Notes: generated by a model not told the origin, from the letters alone. Shown: positions 1-10,863, counted from the first letter of the stretch. The stretch is DNA of 38,421 nt from an uncultured Psychromonas sp. (GCF_947489755.1 NZ_CANLFB010000037.1:1-38421), one strand, 5' to 3'. Numbers and translations: made by a program.

Positions 1-75
1 CATGACCTTTTGAGTCATAGGATTTTGATCTTCTTCAGCTAAAAATCAACTAATTTTCTTAACTGATCGGCATTA
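1..75 (-). mobile_element. 5' end of an IS4-family insertion sequence (truncated by the window edge)
   Basis: Reading leftwards on the minus strand from position 75, the sequence begins TAATGCCGATCAGTTAAG, which I recognise as the type of terminal inverted repeat found on IS4-family elements. It matches the right-hand copy (38305-38379) at 73 of 75 bases. Only the untranslated 5' end is inside the window; the transposase would lie to the left. The two mismatches show these are two separate copies, not one sequence read twice. The IS assignment rests on the terminal repeat and on the start of a gene in the right-hand copy, not on a full transposase. Confidence 0.75.
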
Positions 76-1101
76 CGCTAAGCGGGGCTTTTTTGGCTTA
101 AATTTTATTTTAAATTATTCGTTATAAGTAAATAACCTCAATTCTGTATAAGCAAGTCGATACGACACTATCCCTCCCCCACTTTCCCTCATAGCGTTGA
201 ACCACCTTTAATACCCAGAGCTCACTTCGTTAATTAATATGAGTTTTGGTTAACGGAAGCGAAAGGTTATTTAAAATCATACGGTTTTAAAACCTTTATT
301 ATACAATGCGGCTAGTTGTACGTAGTTCAAGGAATTATTGAAGCAATAATGGGTGATTAGGAAATAATTTAACGCAGCAATTCGATTAAATAGCAGTGTT
401 GTATCGCTTTTCTTATCCGAAACGGAGGTTATTTAATAAGATGATGTATTTATGCGTCAACACAAAGGTTAATACATAATAAAGTCACATACTAAGCAGT
501 AATAGGCTTAAAGGGGATATTTCTACAAACCTCATCTAATGAATTTAACTATAAATAAAACAAAAATAAAACAAACGCTGCTAATTAGTCATACTAATAA
601 GGAATCTATCTAACACTTTCAGGAATACTATTCAGTTATAAACACACTATTTAACATTAATATTCATTTTTATTACTTTTAGAAAGTACCTCCCTAAATA
701 AATAATAACTCTCTCTATTTTCACATTTACTTATTAAATAGCCATGAATGTATAAAATATAATTAATGCTTAACCAATTAAATTTTTCTCGTTTTTAGAC
801 ATATATAGAGTTTAAATAGCTTATCCTCCTGTAATATATAGAATAAATTAAAAATCAATCACTTAACTCGAATCAAAATCTTTTGTTAAGTAATAAATTT
901 ATAACGAGTAACTCGAATAATATCCATTTTATTATTTTAAGCTCTTCCTTCAAAGAAAGTACTTTAAAGTTATTTTATGATCCAACAAGCATTAATCGTG
1001 ACCCAAAAAGGATTTCAAGCTATCAAGGATTGATTAAATATAGACAGGCGGTTATCCTTAACTCTCAGGTAAACATATAATAAGACATTTAGGAGTTAGA
1101 C
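76..1101. other. Gene-poor AT-rich region between the left IS and the dehydrogenase gene
   Basis: About one kilobase without a convincing gene. It opens with CGCTAAGCGGGGCTTTTTT (76-94), the right arm and T-run of a Rho-independent terminator whose left arm is missing because the IS lies there. A second hairpin lies at 262-297 (AAAGGTT and TTAAAA pairing with TTTTAA and AACCTTT, two-base bulge, 8-base loop). The rest is AT-rich with many stops in all frames. A 65-codon frame at 883-1080 has only a TTG start and no recognisable protein features. The promoter of the downstream gene must be here, but I cannot place it. Confidence 0.6.
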
Positions 1102-1986
1102 ATGACAAAACCAGTAATTGGTTTCATCGGGCTTGGCCTTATGGGCGGCAACATGGTTGAAAACTTACAGACTCGTGGTTTTCAAGTAAACGTAATGGAT
1201 CTTAACAAAGATGCTGTTGCTAAAGTAATTGCTCGTGGCAATGCAACTGAAGTTGCTTCAGGTAAAGAACTAGCTGAAAAAAGTGACATCGTAATGCTTG
1301 CACTAACTACTTCAAAAGTAGTTGAGTTAGTCGTTTATGCTGAAGACGGTATCTTAGCGGGTATGTCTGAAGGTAAGACATTAATTGACTTCGGTACTTC
1401 AATTCCAGATTCTACTCGTAAAATCGGTGCTGCACTTGCTGAAAAAGGCTGTGGTATGATCGATGCACCTTTAGGCCGTACTCCTGCACATGCTAAAGAT
1501 GGTTTATTAAACATCATGGCTGCTGGCGATATCGATACGTTCAACAAAGTTAAGCCTGTTCTTGATGAGCAAGGTGAAAACGTATTCCACCTTGGTGCAC
1601 TTGGTGCTGGTCACACAACTAAGTTAATCAATAACTTTATTGGTATGACGACAGTAACAGCTATGTCTCAAGCGTTTGCTGTTGCAAAAGCGGCAGGTGT
1701 TGACGGACAACAACTATTTGACATTATGTCAGCTGGTCCATCTAACTCACCATTCATGCAGTTCACTAAATTCTATGCTGTAGACGGCGAAGAAAAACTA
1801 GGTTTCTCTGTTGCTAACGCAAACAAAGATCTTGGTTACTTTAACCAAATGGTTTCTGACCTAGGTGGCGAGTCTCTAATCGCTCAAGGTACTTCTGCAA
1901 ATCTACAAGCAGCAGTAGATGCTGGTCTTGGTCAAAATGACGTGCCAGTTATTTTTGATTACTTCAACAGTAAATTAGAAAAGTAA
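1102..1986 (+). CDS. NAD(P)-dependent beta-hydroxyacid dehydrogenase (3-hydroxyisobutyrate dehydrogenase / YihU-like family)
   Basis: A 294-residue cytoplasmic oxidoreductase, normal length for the family. The N-terminal Rossmann fold carries the dinucleotide-binding GLGLMGG at residues 10-16. The substrate-binding segment DAPLGRT lies at 121-127. The C-terminal helical domain has the catalytic lysine K174 in the GHTTKLINNF segment, with N177/N178 following. The GRT sequence resembles that of YihU, the sulfolactaldehyde / succinic semialdehyde reductase, but no sulfoglycolysis genes are nearby, so the substrate is not decided; tartronate semialdehyde or 3-hydroxyisobutyrate remain possible. 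The start is supported by TTTAGGAG just upstream. The gene is monocistronic, followed by strong hairpins before katG. Confidence 0.85.
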   Translation: MTKPVIGFIGLGLMGGNMVENLQTRGFQVNVMDLNKDAVAKVIARGNATEVASGKELAEKSDIVMLALTTSKVVELVVYAEDGILAGMSEGKTLIDFGTSIPDSTRKIGAALAEKGCGMIDAPLGRTPAHAKDGLLNIMAAGDIDTFNKVKPVLDEQGENVFHLGALGAGHTTKLINNFIGMTTVTAMSQAFAVAKAAGVDGQQLFDIMSAGPSNSPFMQFTKFYAVDGEEKLGFSVANANKDLGYFNQMVSDLGGESLIAQGTSANLQAAVDAGLGQNDVPVIFDYFNSKLEK

Positions 1987-4726
<2,740 letters not shown>

Positions 4727-4822
4727 ATCAAGAATATAACGACTGCTCTCAATGAATATTAAATAAGAGCAGCAAGTTAACTCTCTAATAACTAAAGACA
4801 GCATTTTAAAAGCTAACAACTC

Positions 4823-4857
4823 AAAATCCCTGATGTTAATTCATCAGGGATTTTTTT
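4823..4857 (+). terminator. Rho-independent terminator of katG
   Basis: AAAATCCCTGATG (4823-4835) pairs perfectly with CATCAGGGATTTT (4842-4854) around a TTAATT loop, followed by more Ts. Confidence 0.9.
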
Positions 4858-4915
4858 GTTTAAATTTTGCGACTACCAATAAATTATGTAATAAATTATA
4901 TCTCTTGTTATTTTA

Positions 4916-4947
4916 ATTAGGAGACTTTAAATATTAGGAGACTTAAT
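4916..4947 (+). repeat. Tandemly duplicated ribosome binding site
   Basis: ATTAGGAGACTTTAA (4916-4930) is followed two bases later by ATTAGGAGACTTAAT (4933-4947). Both hold a strong AGGAG, but only the second is followed by a start codon (ATG 4948, 7-base spacing). No ATG, GTG or TTG follows the first at usable distance. Confidence 0.7.
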
Positions 4948-5004
4948 ATGACAAACTACATAACAGGTATAAAAAACATAAAAGAGATAATAAGCATAAA
5001 ATGA
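4948..5004 (+). CDS. Putative 18-residue leader peptide, overlapping the next gene by ATGA
   Basis: A short frame encoding MTNYITGIKNIKEIISIK. It has the best ribosome binding site in the area (AGGAG, 7-base spacing). Its TGA stop (5002-5004) overlaps the ATG (5001-5003) of the membrane protein gene. The downstream ATG has no good ribosome binding site of its own, so translational coupling through this leader is a reasonable inference. The peptide is rich in isoleucine and lysine and has no recognised domain. It could instead be chance, with the ribosome binding site serving the downstream gene by re-initiation only. Confidence 0.45.
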   Translation: MTNYITGIKNIKEIISIK

Positions 5005-5315
5005 AAATTCAAGCAGACGTAGCAACAATAGATATATTAGGCCATTTGATACTTTGGTTTATTATTACTTTCATTACTTTTGGAATAGGTGCTTTTTTCT
5101 TTCCTTACTCATTTTCTAAATTCATCATTAACCGCTCAGAATTGATTGATGAACAAGGTAGACCTAGAAAAATGGTTTGTAATACTGATCTGTTTGGTAA
5201 TGTGGGTCATGTGATTCTTTGGATGATCATTTCAATAATCACTTTAGGTTTAGGTTATGCATTCTACTTTTATAAAGTATGGAATTACTCATTAAACCAC
5301 ACCACCATTCAGTAA
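5001..5315 (+). CDS. Small membrane protein with an internal tandem duplication (DUF898/DUF6693-like)
   Basis: A 104-residue protein of unknown function made of two similar halves. Each half carries a GH-x-ILW-x-II-x-x-IT-x-G-x-G pattern (residues 14-30 and 69-85, 55 residues apart) inside a hydrophobic segment that should span the inner membrane. The halves are joined by a charged, hydrophilic linker (about 45-66) that contains a single cysteine, C60. The arrangement recalls the short repeat units of DUF898/DUF6693-type membrane proteins; this is pattern recognition only. No clear terminator follows. The start is the ATG overlapped by the leader frame; no upstream in-frame alternative fits better. 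Confidence 0.7.
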   Translation: MKIQADVATIDILGHLILWFIITFITFGIGAFFFPYSFSKFIINRSELIDEQGRPRKMVCNTDLFGNVGHVILWMIISIITLGLGYAFYFYKVWNYSLNHTTIQ

Positions 5316-5449
5316 ATTTAATATAAGCAATTTGTAGAATAGATAAGCTGCCTTTTAAGTAAAATGCAGCTGCCTATCAAATCACCATAGAGCTTGGTTT
5401 AACTGATTTTTTATTAGAAATCCCCGAGAGTTAGACATAACGACATAGA

Positions 5450-5474
5450 GGTATGAGGCATACCCGTATATAAT
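5450..5474 (+). promoter_or_regulatory. Promoter with a palindrome in its spacer, ahead of the five-gene operon
   Basis: A consensus -10 TATAAT at 5469-5474 lies 31 bases before the operon's first start codon. No good -35 is visible. Immediately upstream of the -10, where the spacer would be, lies the inverted repeat GGTATG-AGG-CATACC (5450-5464), well placed to be an operator for a small dimeric regulator. Confidence 0.5.
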
Positions 5475-5505
5475 CGGCTCACCATTAATAACAAAGATAT
5501 TTTTC

Positions 5506-6552
5506 ATGAGCATGAATACCCTAACCAACTTTTTAGAACAAGCCCAATGCCAATACCGTATATATGATTTAGGCCGTATTGTGCAAAAAGTAAGTAACAG
5601 CGAATTTAAAAAAGTGGCAGATAATGAACAGGCTTACCCTTACCCTATTCAACAACATGCTTTTATTGCATTAACTTTTTGGCAAGTTGCCGCTCAGAAA
5701 GAACACTTTGTTTGGTTTTTAAAAATGCCATTGGATGAGCAAGGTTTAATGAAAATAACCGCTCAAACTAGCTTTATTCGTATGATAGTTGAAGCGATGG
5801 GTGAAGACTTAACGGCTAAAATAAGTGATAAGTTACAGGAACGTTTAGCCAGTAATCCTTTTGTTTTTAAACCGAGTGCTGAAAAGTTGGCTATTTTTAA
5901 TGCCAATATTAACAGTGCTTTTATACGCCCTGCTTCTTCTTTTTACCCTTCAGTACAAAACTACTTCTCTGGTGAAGAAGATTGGCAACAATGGAAAACC
6001 TTAGGTTTCCAGGGCTTTGCTGATTTAGCTGCTCGCTTAAATTATGATAATAACCAACAAAAAATAATTAATGCGTTGGACCACTTGCCAGAACAACCAT
6101 TACAAACGCTGTGTTTATGTCTTGAGAATCAAAGTGATATTAATACTGAGTTAGCTGAAAAAATAACCCAGCAAGCAACCAAACGCTTACAGTTAGGCCA
6201 AGATACCACCGCGGTTTTATTATTGAGGGCGATTGCCAGTGCAAATGCACAGGGTATGACTAAACAATTGTTAAACGAACAGTTTTCATCAACACTGGTA
6301 CATCAAGCAGACTGGTATATTACTATCGCAGGACGTTGTTGGGCTCAGTTAGAAGATGAAACATTATTGAACCGTTACTTTGAAGCTCTAGCGACGCACC
6401 ACCAAGCTCTATTTCCACAACTTTTCGCTGACTTAGTTGCTATCCCTGCATTAAGAGATAAAGTTTTAAAGCAATTGCGTTTAACTGCTCGTTCACCAGC
6501 ATTATCACAAGCCATTGGTTTATTATTTTCAGGGTTGAAAGAAAACACTTAA
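5506..6552 (+). CDS. DUF3549 family protein
   Basis: A 348-residue soluble protein resembling the DUF3549 family of Vibrio, Shewanella and relatives; function unknown. It has no signal peptide or membrane segment. The N-terminal half (about 1-150) is mixed alpha/beta in appearance. The C-terminal half is a run of leucine- and alanine-rich helices (about 190-340) that resembles a helical repeat scaffold. It is the first gene of a five-gene operon and lies 13 bases from the next gene. A second ATG two codons in (5512) is an equally possible start, since neither has a strong ribosome binding site. Confidence 0.75.
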   Translation: MSMNTLTNFLEQAQCQYRIYDLGRIVQKVSNSEFKKVADNEQAYPYPIQQHAFIALTFWQVAAQKEHFVWFLKMPLDEQGLMKITAQTSFIRMIVEAMGEDLTAKISDKLQERLASNPFVFKPSAEKLAIFNANINSAFIRPASSFYPSVQNYFSGEEDWQQWKTLGFQGFADLAARLNYDNNQQKIINALDHLPEQPLQTLCLCLENQSDINTELAEKITQQATKRLQLGQDTTAVLLLRAIASANAQGMTKQLLNEQFSSTLVHQADWYITIAGRCWAQLEDETLLNRYFEALATHHQALFPQLFADLVAIPALRDKVLKQLRLTARSPALSQAIGLLFSGLKENT

Positions 6553-6565
6553 GGATAGAAATATA

Positions 6566-6883
6566 ATGATCTGGGATTTATTGTTTATTCTAGTAATGGT
6601 ACTCGTCGGGACCACTATTTGGAAATTACGCCAACAATCTGAACTGGCTAAAAAGATGATCGAACAACATTGTAAAAAGCTTGAATTACAATTACTGTCT
6701 TTTGCTCGATCTCGTTTTAACTACAAATTAGGCAGTGATTTTTTACAAGCTAGTTTTGTATTTGAATTTAGTAGTGACGGTGATAATAATTACCAAGGAA
6801 CACTCACCTTAAATGGATTAGTTAAACCACGCTTTCAATTACCTGCTTATCGTCTTGTTGACGATGAAACCCCATTCTTTTAA
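6566..6883 (+). CDS. DUF3301 family membrane-anchored protein
   Basis: A 105-residue protein with one N-terminal transmembrane segment (about residues 2-19), then a basic, coiled-coil-like stretch (about 20-45) and a small beta-rich tail ending at a PFF C-terminus. This matches the DUF3301 family. The likely topology is a short periplasmic N-terminus with the bulk in the cytoplasm, since positive charges follow the membrane segment. Function unknown. It lies 13 bases after the DUF3549 gene and 11 before the next, so it is almost certainly cotranscribed with them. Confidence 0.75.
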   Translation: MIWDLLFILVMVLVGTTIWKLRQQSELAKKMIEQHCKKLELQLLSFARSRFNYKLGSDFLQASFVFEFSSDGDNNYQGTLTLNGLVKPRFQLPAYRLVDDETPFF

Positions 6884-6894
6884 AAGGTTAGTTC

Positions 6895-7239
6895 ATGGAT
6901 CGTATTATATTAGTTGCACAGCAACTCGCGAAAGAAGGTAAAACACCAAACACCGCTCTAATCAAAGCGCGCTTACCTAAAAACACACCCTTGCCTACCA
7001 TTATTCAGGGCTTAAAGCTATGGCAAGATAACCCTAACAAACAAATTAACACACCAACTGAACCCGCTTTAACAGGTGCGACTAGCGAGCAAATAAGTGG
7101 CAGTATTGATGAGATCATTAACAGCAAAATTGCACAAGCCATTACGCCCTTAAAAGAAGAAATCAGTTTATTAAAAGCACAGCTAGAAACGCTTAAAAAT
7201 AGCATTGCGATTACACCAACTAAAACATTGGAAGAATAA
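6895..7239 (+). CDS. Hypothetical protein with N-terminal helical domain and C-terminal coiled coil
   Basis: 114 residues, not recognised. The N-terminal part (1-45) is helical and reads like a small winged-helix or KfrA-type DNA-binding unit (RIILVAQQLAKEGKTPNTAL, then KARLPKN), but that is only an impression. A Thr/Asn/Pro-rich linker follows (about 48-65), then a heptad-like coiled coil (about 73-102: repeated LK, LL, QL). The stop is 2 bases before the next gene's GTG, indicating translational coupling. The arrangement suggests a dimeric adaptor or regulator for the operon. Confidence 0.6.
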   Translation: MDRIILVAQQLAKEGKTPNTALIKARLPKNTPLPTIIQGLKLWQDNPNKQINTPTEPALTGATSEQISGSIDEIINSKIAQAITPLKEEISLLKAQLETLKNSIAITPTKTLEE

Positions 7240-7241
7240 AC

Positions 7242-8018
7242 GTGTTTATTAAAGAGCTAAGCTTTGAATGCTATGAAGATACCCAATATGCTGCCGTTGA
7301 ACGTGCAATAAATAATTACTTAGACATGCTCCGTTATAACGGACAAATTCTTGGAAGAGAGTTTCCGATTGCAATGCAAGGTGCAGTCTTTACGACTCGA
7401 TTAGTTTGCCCAGAAGAAAATAGCTTAAGTGCTAGCTTCAATAGCCCTCAAGTTACACATGCTTTAAGTGGGTTAACAAAAGCAGGATTACTCGCGCCTA
7501 AAATTAAAACTATTGCTGAAGATTTAAATTCTCAACAATGTGCGACTAATTTCACACCAAGCTGGCAAATTCTTTATACTACTTTTTTAGATACGTGCTC
7601 ACCTATTCGTTGTGGTGAAACGTTAGCCCCTATTCCACTTTACCGAACACCTGAAGAAATCAGTAATGGTGACCGAAAAAGTGCTATTAAATGGCAAGAG
7701 GAATGGGTGAACTTAGACGAATTGCAGATGAATGGTTCAGCAGTTTCTAGCGCGGCATTAAAAGAACTGGGTGAAGTTACTAGTAAATTTTTTCACCGCG
7801 GCAGTAACCTATGTAAGCGTATTCAATATATTACTAAAGTACCAACATATTACTATTTGTATCGTGTTGCAGGTAAATCACTGCAAGAAGAACAAAATAG
7901 ACCTTGTCCCAGTTGTGGAGGGGAATGGAAACTAACAGCACCGTTATTTGAGATATTTGATTTTAAATGTGACCAATGCCAGTTAGTATCTAACCTTTCT
8001 TGGGACTTCAAAAAATAG
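7242..8018 (+). CDS. DUF2310 zinc-ribbon protein
   Basis: A 258-residue cytoplasmic protein of the DUF2310 family, described as zinc-ribbon containing and of unknown function. The C-terminus has two CxxC pairs, C222/C225 (CPSCGGEW) and C243/C246 (CDQC), that should bind one zinc and may contact nucleic acid or protein. Residues C119 and C124 are additional cysteines in the middle. The start is GTG, 2 bases after the preceding stop, with GGAAGAA in the preceding gene serving as ribosome binding site. The CreA gene follows after 10 bases. Confidence 0.8.
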   Translation: MFIKELSFECYEDTQYAAVERAINNYLDMLRYNGQILGREFPIAMQGAVFTTRLVCPEENSLSASFNSPQVTHALSGLTKAGLLAPKIKTIAEDLNSQQCATNFTPSWQILYTTFLDTCSPIRCGETLAPIPLYRTPEEISNGDRKSAIKWQEEWVNLDELQMNGSAVSSAALKELGEVTSKFFHRGSNLCKRIQYITKVPTYYYLYRVAGKSLQEEQNRPCPSCGGEWKLTAPLFEIFDFKCDQCQLVSNLSWDFKK

Positions 8019-8028
8019 GATTATCTAC

Positions 8029-8553
8029 ATGTTAAAAAAATTAAAAATGGTAGGCATTATATTGCTAATACTTATTATCAGCTTCTTTGTATTAAAAGGA
8101 TGTTCTGATGATGAAGTGGGTGATGTCAGTTTAGGTTTATTCACTACTCAAGATATTAAGCTGAATATGTTAAAAGATCCGATTGTAACGGGTGTGACTT
8201 GTCATGTTGCTTCAATAGAAGCAGATCTTAGTTTCTCTGACCCAAGTGACAGTGCGATTGCTTGTCGTCAAACAGGGCCAATCACTTCAGCGATGATTGC
8301 TGAGATTGATAAGAGCAAATCTGGTGATGTTGTATTTAAAAAGTCTAAAAGCATTTTCTTCAAGACAATGAAAATTAGACGTGTTTATGATCCAGAGAAC
8401 CAAACACTAATGTACGTTTCTTACTCTACTAAGGAAACATCGGGTAGCTTCAAACATAGTCTTTCTACCGTTCCTTTATGGGGAACAGAAGCTTACCAAG
8501 CTTCAATAAAGGCATCACCTGAAACAACAAAAGAACTGACAATAGAAAAATAG
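8029..8553 (+). CDS. creA: CreA family protein, membrane-anchored
   Basis: 174 residues related to E. coli CreA, a small exported protein of unknown function. Matching stretches include DPxVxGVTCHV, SDSAIACRQTGPI, GDVVFKKSKSIFFK and the TVPLWG end. Two cysteines, C59 and C79, correspond to those that probably form a disulfide in the periplasm. Unlike E. coli CreA, the N-terminus is a long hydrophobic stretch (about 7-24) ending in LKGC-SDDE; a lipoprotein cleavage before C25 is possible, but lysine at -2 is atypical, so it may stay as a signal anchor. It is last in the operon, far from any creBCD genes. Confidence 0.82.
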   Translation: MLKKLKMVGIILLILIISFFVLKGCSDDEVGDVSLGLFTTQDIKLNMLKDPIVTGVTCHVASIEADLSFSDPSDSAIACRQTGPITSAMIAEIDKSKSGDVVFKKSKSIFFKTMKIRRVYDPENQTLMYVSYSTKETSGSFKHSLSTVPLWGTEAYQASIKASPETTKELTIEK

Positions 8554-8623
8554 CTATAGCGCGTATAAAGGTAATAAAATAAAGTCATTAACGCCTTTAA
8601 AGACCGTTTTATAGAGTTAAAAA

Positions 8624-8658
8624 AACCTCGTAGAGTAATCACTCTTCGAGGTTTTTTA
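8624..8658. terminator. Bidirectional terminator between the creA operon and hemH
   Basis: AACCTCGTAGAGT (8624-8636) pairs with ACTCTTCGAGGTT (8641-8653) with one mismatch. It is flanked by an A-run on the left and a T-run on the right, so it can end transcription of both convergent units. Confidence 0.9.
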
Positions 8659-8688
8659 TTGGGCTTTGCAAAGTACTTTTATAAAAGA

Positions 8689-9726
8689 TTATAAGTTAGG
8701 CTTTAATACATCTAACATCGCTTCAATATGGTCGTCACGATCATTTAATGCTGCGATATAACGATACTTCTCACCACCAGCTTCTTCAAAGATTTCTCTA
8801 TTCTCCCCTTCAATCTCTTCTAGTGTTTCTAAACAATCAGCACTAAAAGCAGGACTAATAATAGCAATGTCTTTAATACCTTGTGCAGGGAAGCTTTCCA
8901 GTGTTGCATCGGTATAAGGTTTTAGCCACTCAGCCTTACCAAAACGACTCTGGAAGGTACTAATTACATTTTCTTTATCTAGCTGTAACTCTTCATCTAA
9001 TGCCAGCTTCTCAACCACTAAACGTGTTGTTTGTAAGCATAAACAATAATAAGGATCACCATTATCTAAGAATAGCTTTGGCATACCATGATATGAGAAA
9101 ACCAGTTTTTGTGGCATTCCATTTTTCTTTAAATCTTCGCTGATACTATTGGCTAACGCATCAATATAAGCTGTATTTTTATGATAACCGTTAATGAAGT
9201 GCAATTCTGGCACCCAACGCCATTTACGCAATACATTAGATACCGCATCAAAGGTAGAACCTATCGTAGGACTTGAGTATTGCGGGTATAAGGGTAATAC
9301 CACAATGCGAGTGAAGCCTTTTTCACGCAACGCTTCTAAACCTGACTCAATAGAAGGATTACCATAGCGCATACTCATGACCACTTCGGTATTTTCATAC
9401 CCTTGTTGCTTTAGCAATGCACTTAATTTATCTCGTTGCAGACGTGTTATATGGGTTAAGGGAGAACCGTTTTCAGTCCAAATACTTTCATACAGTTTTG
9501 CAGAACGTTTTGGACGAATACGAAGAATAATCCCATGCAGAATAATCATCCACACTAAACGCGGTATCTCTACAATACGGGGATCTGATAAAAACTCTCT
9601 TAAGTAAATTCTCACGGCTTTAGTAGAAGGCTCGTCAGGACTACCTAAGTTAGTAAGTAAAATTCCTGTTTTTTGATGAAAACGCTCTTTATGAGGGTTA
9701 TCTGTAATTCCTGAAAAACGTGACAC
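8689..9726 (-). CDS. hemH: Ferrochelatase HemH
   Basis: Inserts ferrous iron into protoporphyrin IX, the last step of haem synthesis, at the inner face of the membrane. The 345 residues fall slightly above the E. coli length. Signature stretches are LLTNLGSPDEP (23-33), the metal-handling histidine H213 in VFSYHGMPK, and the acidic SADCLETLEEI around E300. The sequence is of the ordinary Fe-S-free type expected in this group. An extra charged stretch near 240-255 (LALDEELQLDKE) is longer than in E. coli. It stands alone, with about 200 bases separating it from ubiG, so it may have its own promoter. Confidence 0.96.
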   Translation of the reverse strand: MSRFSGITDNPHKERFHQKTGILLTNLGSPDEPSTKAVRIYLREFLSDPRIVEIPRLVWMIILHGIILRIRPKRSAKLYESIWTENGSPLTHITRLQRDKLSALLKQQGYENTEVVMSMRYGNPSIESGLEALREKGFTRIVVLPLYPQYSSPTIGSTFDAVSNVLRKWRWVPELHFINGYHKNTAYIDALANSISEDLKKNGMPQKLVFSYHGMPKLFLDNGDPYYCLCLQTTRLVVEKLALDEELQLDKENVISTFQSRFGKAEWLKPYTDATLESFPAQGIKDIAIISPAFSADCLETLEEIEGENREIFEEAGGEKYRYIAALNDRDDHIEAMLDVLKPNL

Positions 9727-9927
9727 ACAAGGCTCCTTTTGAGCATATAAGTTTTAACCATTGTAATTAAAACGAATTGATAATGGTATTCGATCACTTT
9801 ATGTTTAAGTTTATAACAGTACTTAATAAGAAATAGTTAGTAATCATAGAATAAAGCTTTAATTTAAAATATCCATAAGTGACATATAAAGAAAAGTTAT
9901 TTAATAGTGCGTTATCGCTAATAAAAA

Positions 9928-10680
9928 CTACTTAGGCTTTGTGACAGCCATAACATAGTTAACTGATAAGTCTGATGTCGATAATGACCATCGCCATAAC
10001 AACGGATTAAAAACAAATCCTCGTTTATCGATCAATTCCAGACGTGCCACATTAAACAGTTCAATCAACTCAGATGGTCGAATAAACTTACTCCATTGAT
10101 GTGTTCTAGCAGGTAACCAACGCATCACTCTTTCAGCACCAATAATAGCGACTAAATAGCTTTTGGGGTTACGATTTATCGTAGAGCAAAGCATCAACCC
10201 ACCTTTATTCAATAAGGCTTCACAAGCATTAAGAAGCGCTTGTGGAGAAGCGACATGTTCTATGACTTCCATATTAAGGATCACATCAAACAACTCACCC
10301 TTTTCTACTAAGGCTTCTGCCATGGTTTTTCGGTAATCTATTGTTAAGCCAGATTGTTTGGCATGCACTTGTGCAACAAAAATATTTTTTGGCGCTGCAT
10401 CAGCCCCTACCACTTCAGCGCCTAAATACGCCATAGGTTCGCTTAATAGTCCGCCACCACAACCAATATCTAATAATCGTAAACCTTCAAATGGCTTTTC
10501 ACTTTTTAAATCTCGATTAAATTGAGTTGCGATCTGTCCAACTATATATTCCAATCTTAATGGGTTTAACATGTGTAGAGGTTTAAACTTTCCTTTTGGG
10601 TCCCACCACTCTTCAGCCATAGCTTCAAATTTAGCAACTTCCGATGCATCAACGGTATTGGTAGATGTTAAATTACTCAT
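9928..10680 (-). CDS. ubiG: Ubiquinone O-methyltransferase UbiG
   Basis: SAM-dependent enzyme that carries out both O-methylations in ubiquinone synthesis, peripheral to the inner membrane. It has 250 residues, usual for UbiG. Motif I is LLDIGCGGG (69-77). The family signature [23 protein letters not shown] occupies about 18-40, and the later NMEVIEHV is motif II/III. The start is supported by GGAGGAT before the ATG. The leader upstream carries a 24-bp imperfect tandem repeat. UbiK, another ubiquinone factor, is encoded elsewhere in the window (34 kb) but is not linked. Confidence 0.96.
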   Translation of the reverse strand: MSNLTSTNTVDASEVAKFEAMAEEWWDPKGKFKPLHMLNPLRLEYIVGQIATQFNRDLKSEKPFEGLRLLDIGCGGGLLSEPMAYLGAEVVGADAAPKNIFVAQVHAKQSGLTIDYRKTMAEALVEKGELFDVILNMEVIEHVASPQALLNACEALLNKGGLMLCSTINRNPKSYLVAIIGAERVMRWLPARTHQWSKFIRPSELIELFNVARLELIDKRGFVFNPLLWRWSLSTSDLSVNYVMAVTKPK

Positions 10681-10694
10681 GTTATCCTCCTATC

Positions 10695-10742
10695 ATTACT
10701 GGAAGTGTCATTGGAAATATTACTGGAAATGTTATTAGAAAG
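10695..10742. repeat. Two-copy 24-bp imperfect tandem repeat in the ubiG leader
   Basis: The units at 10695-10718 and 10719-10742 both begin ATTACTGGAA and match at 20 of 24 bases. They sit just upstream of the ubiG ribosome binding site. No known regulator site is recognised. Confidence 0.6.
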
Positions 10743-10863
10743 TATTATCGACAGTACAATGAAAAAGATTGATACCTTAATTTTTAAGAGCGCATCAAAA
10801 GAATAGTTTGATGGATTTATTAATCACTTAAATCGTTAAGATTATTACGATCTACTAAAGCGA

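Noticed and set aside
883-1080. 65-codon plus-strand frame before the dehydrogenase gene
   Set aside because: TTG start without a ribosome binding site, composition like the surrounding AT-rich DNA, no domain or membrane segment.
9779-9797. Fur box upstream of hemH
   Set aside because: By eye only 13 of 19 positions fit the Fur consensus; such matches are common in AT-rich sequence.
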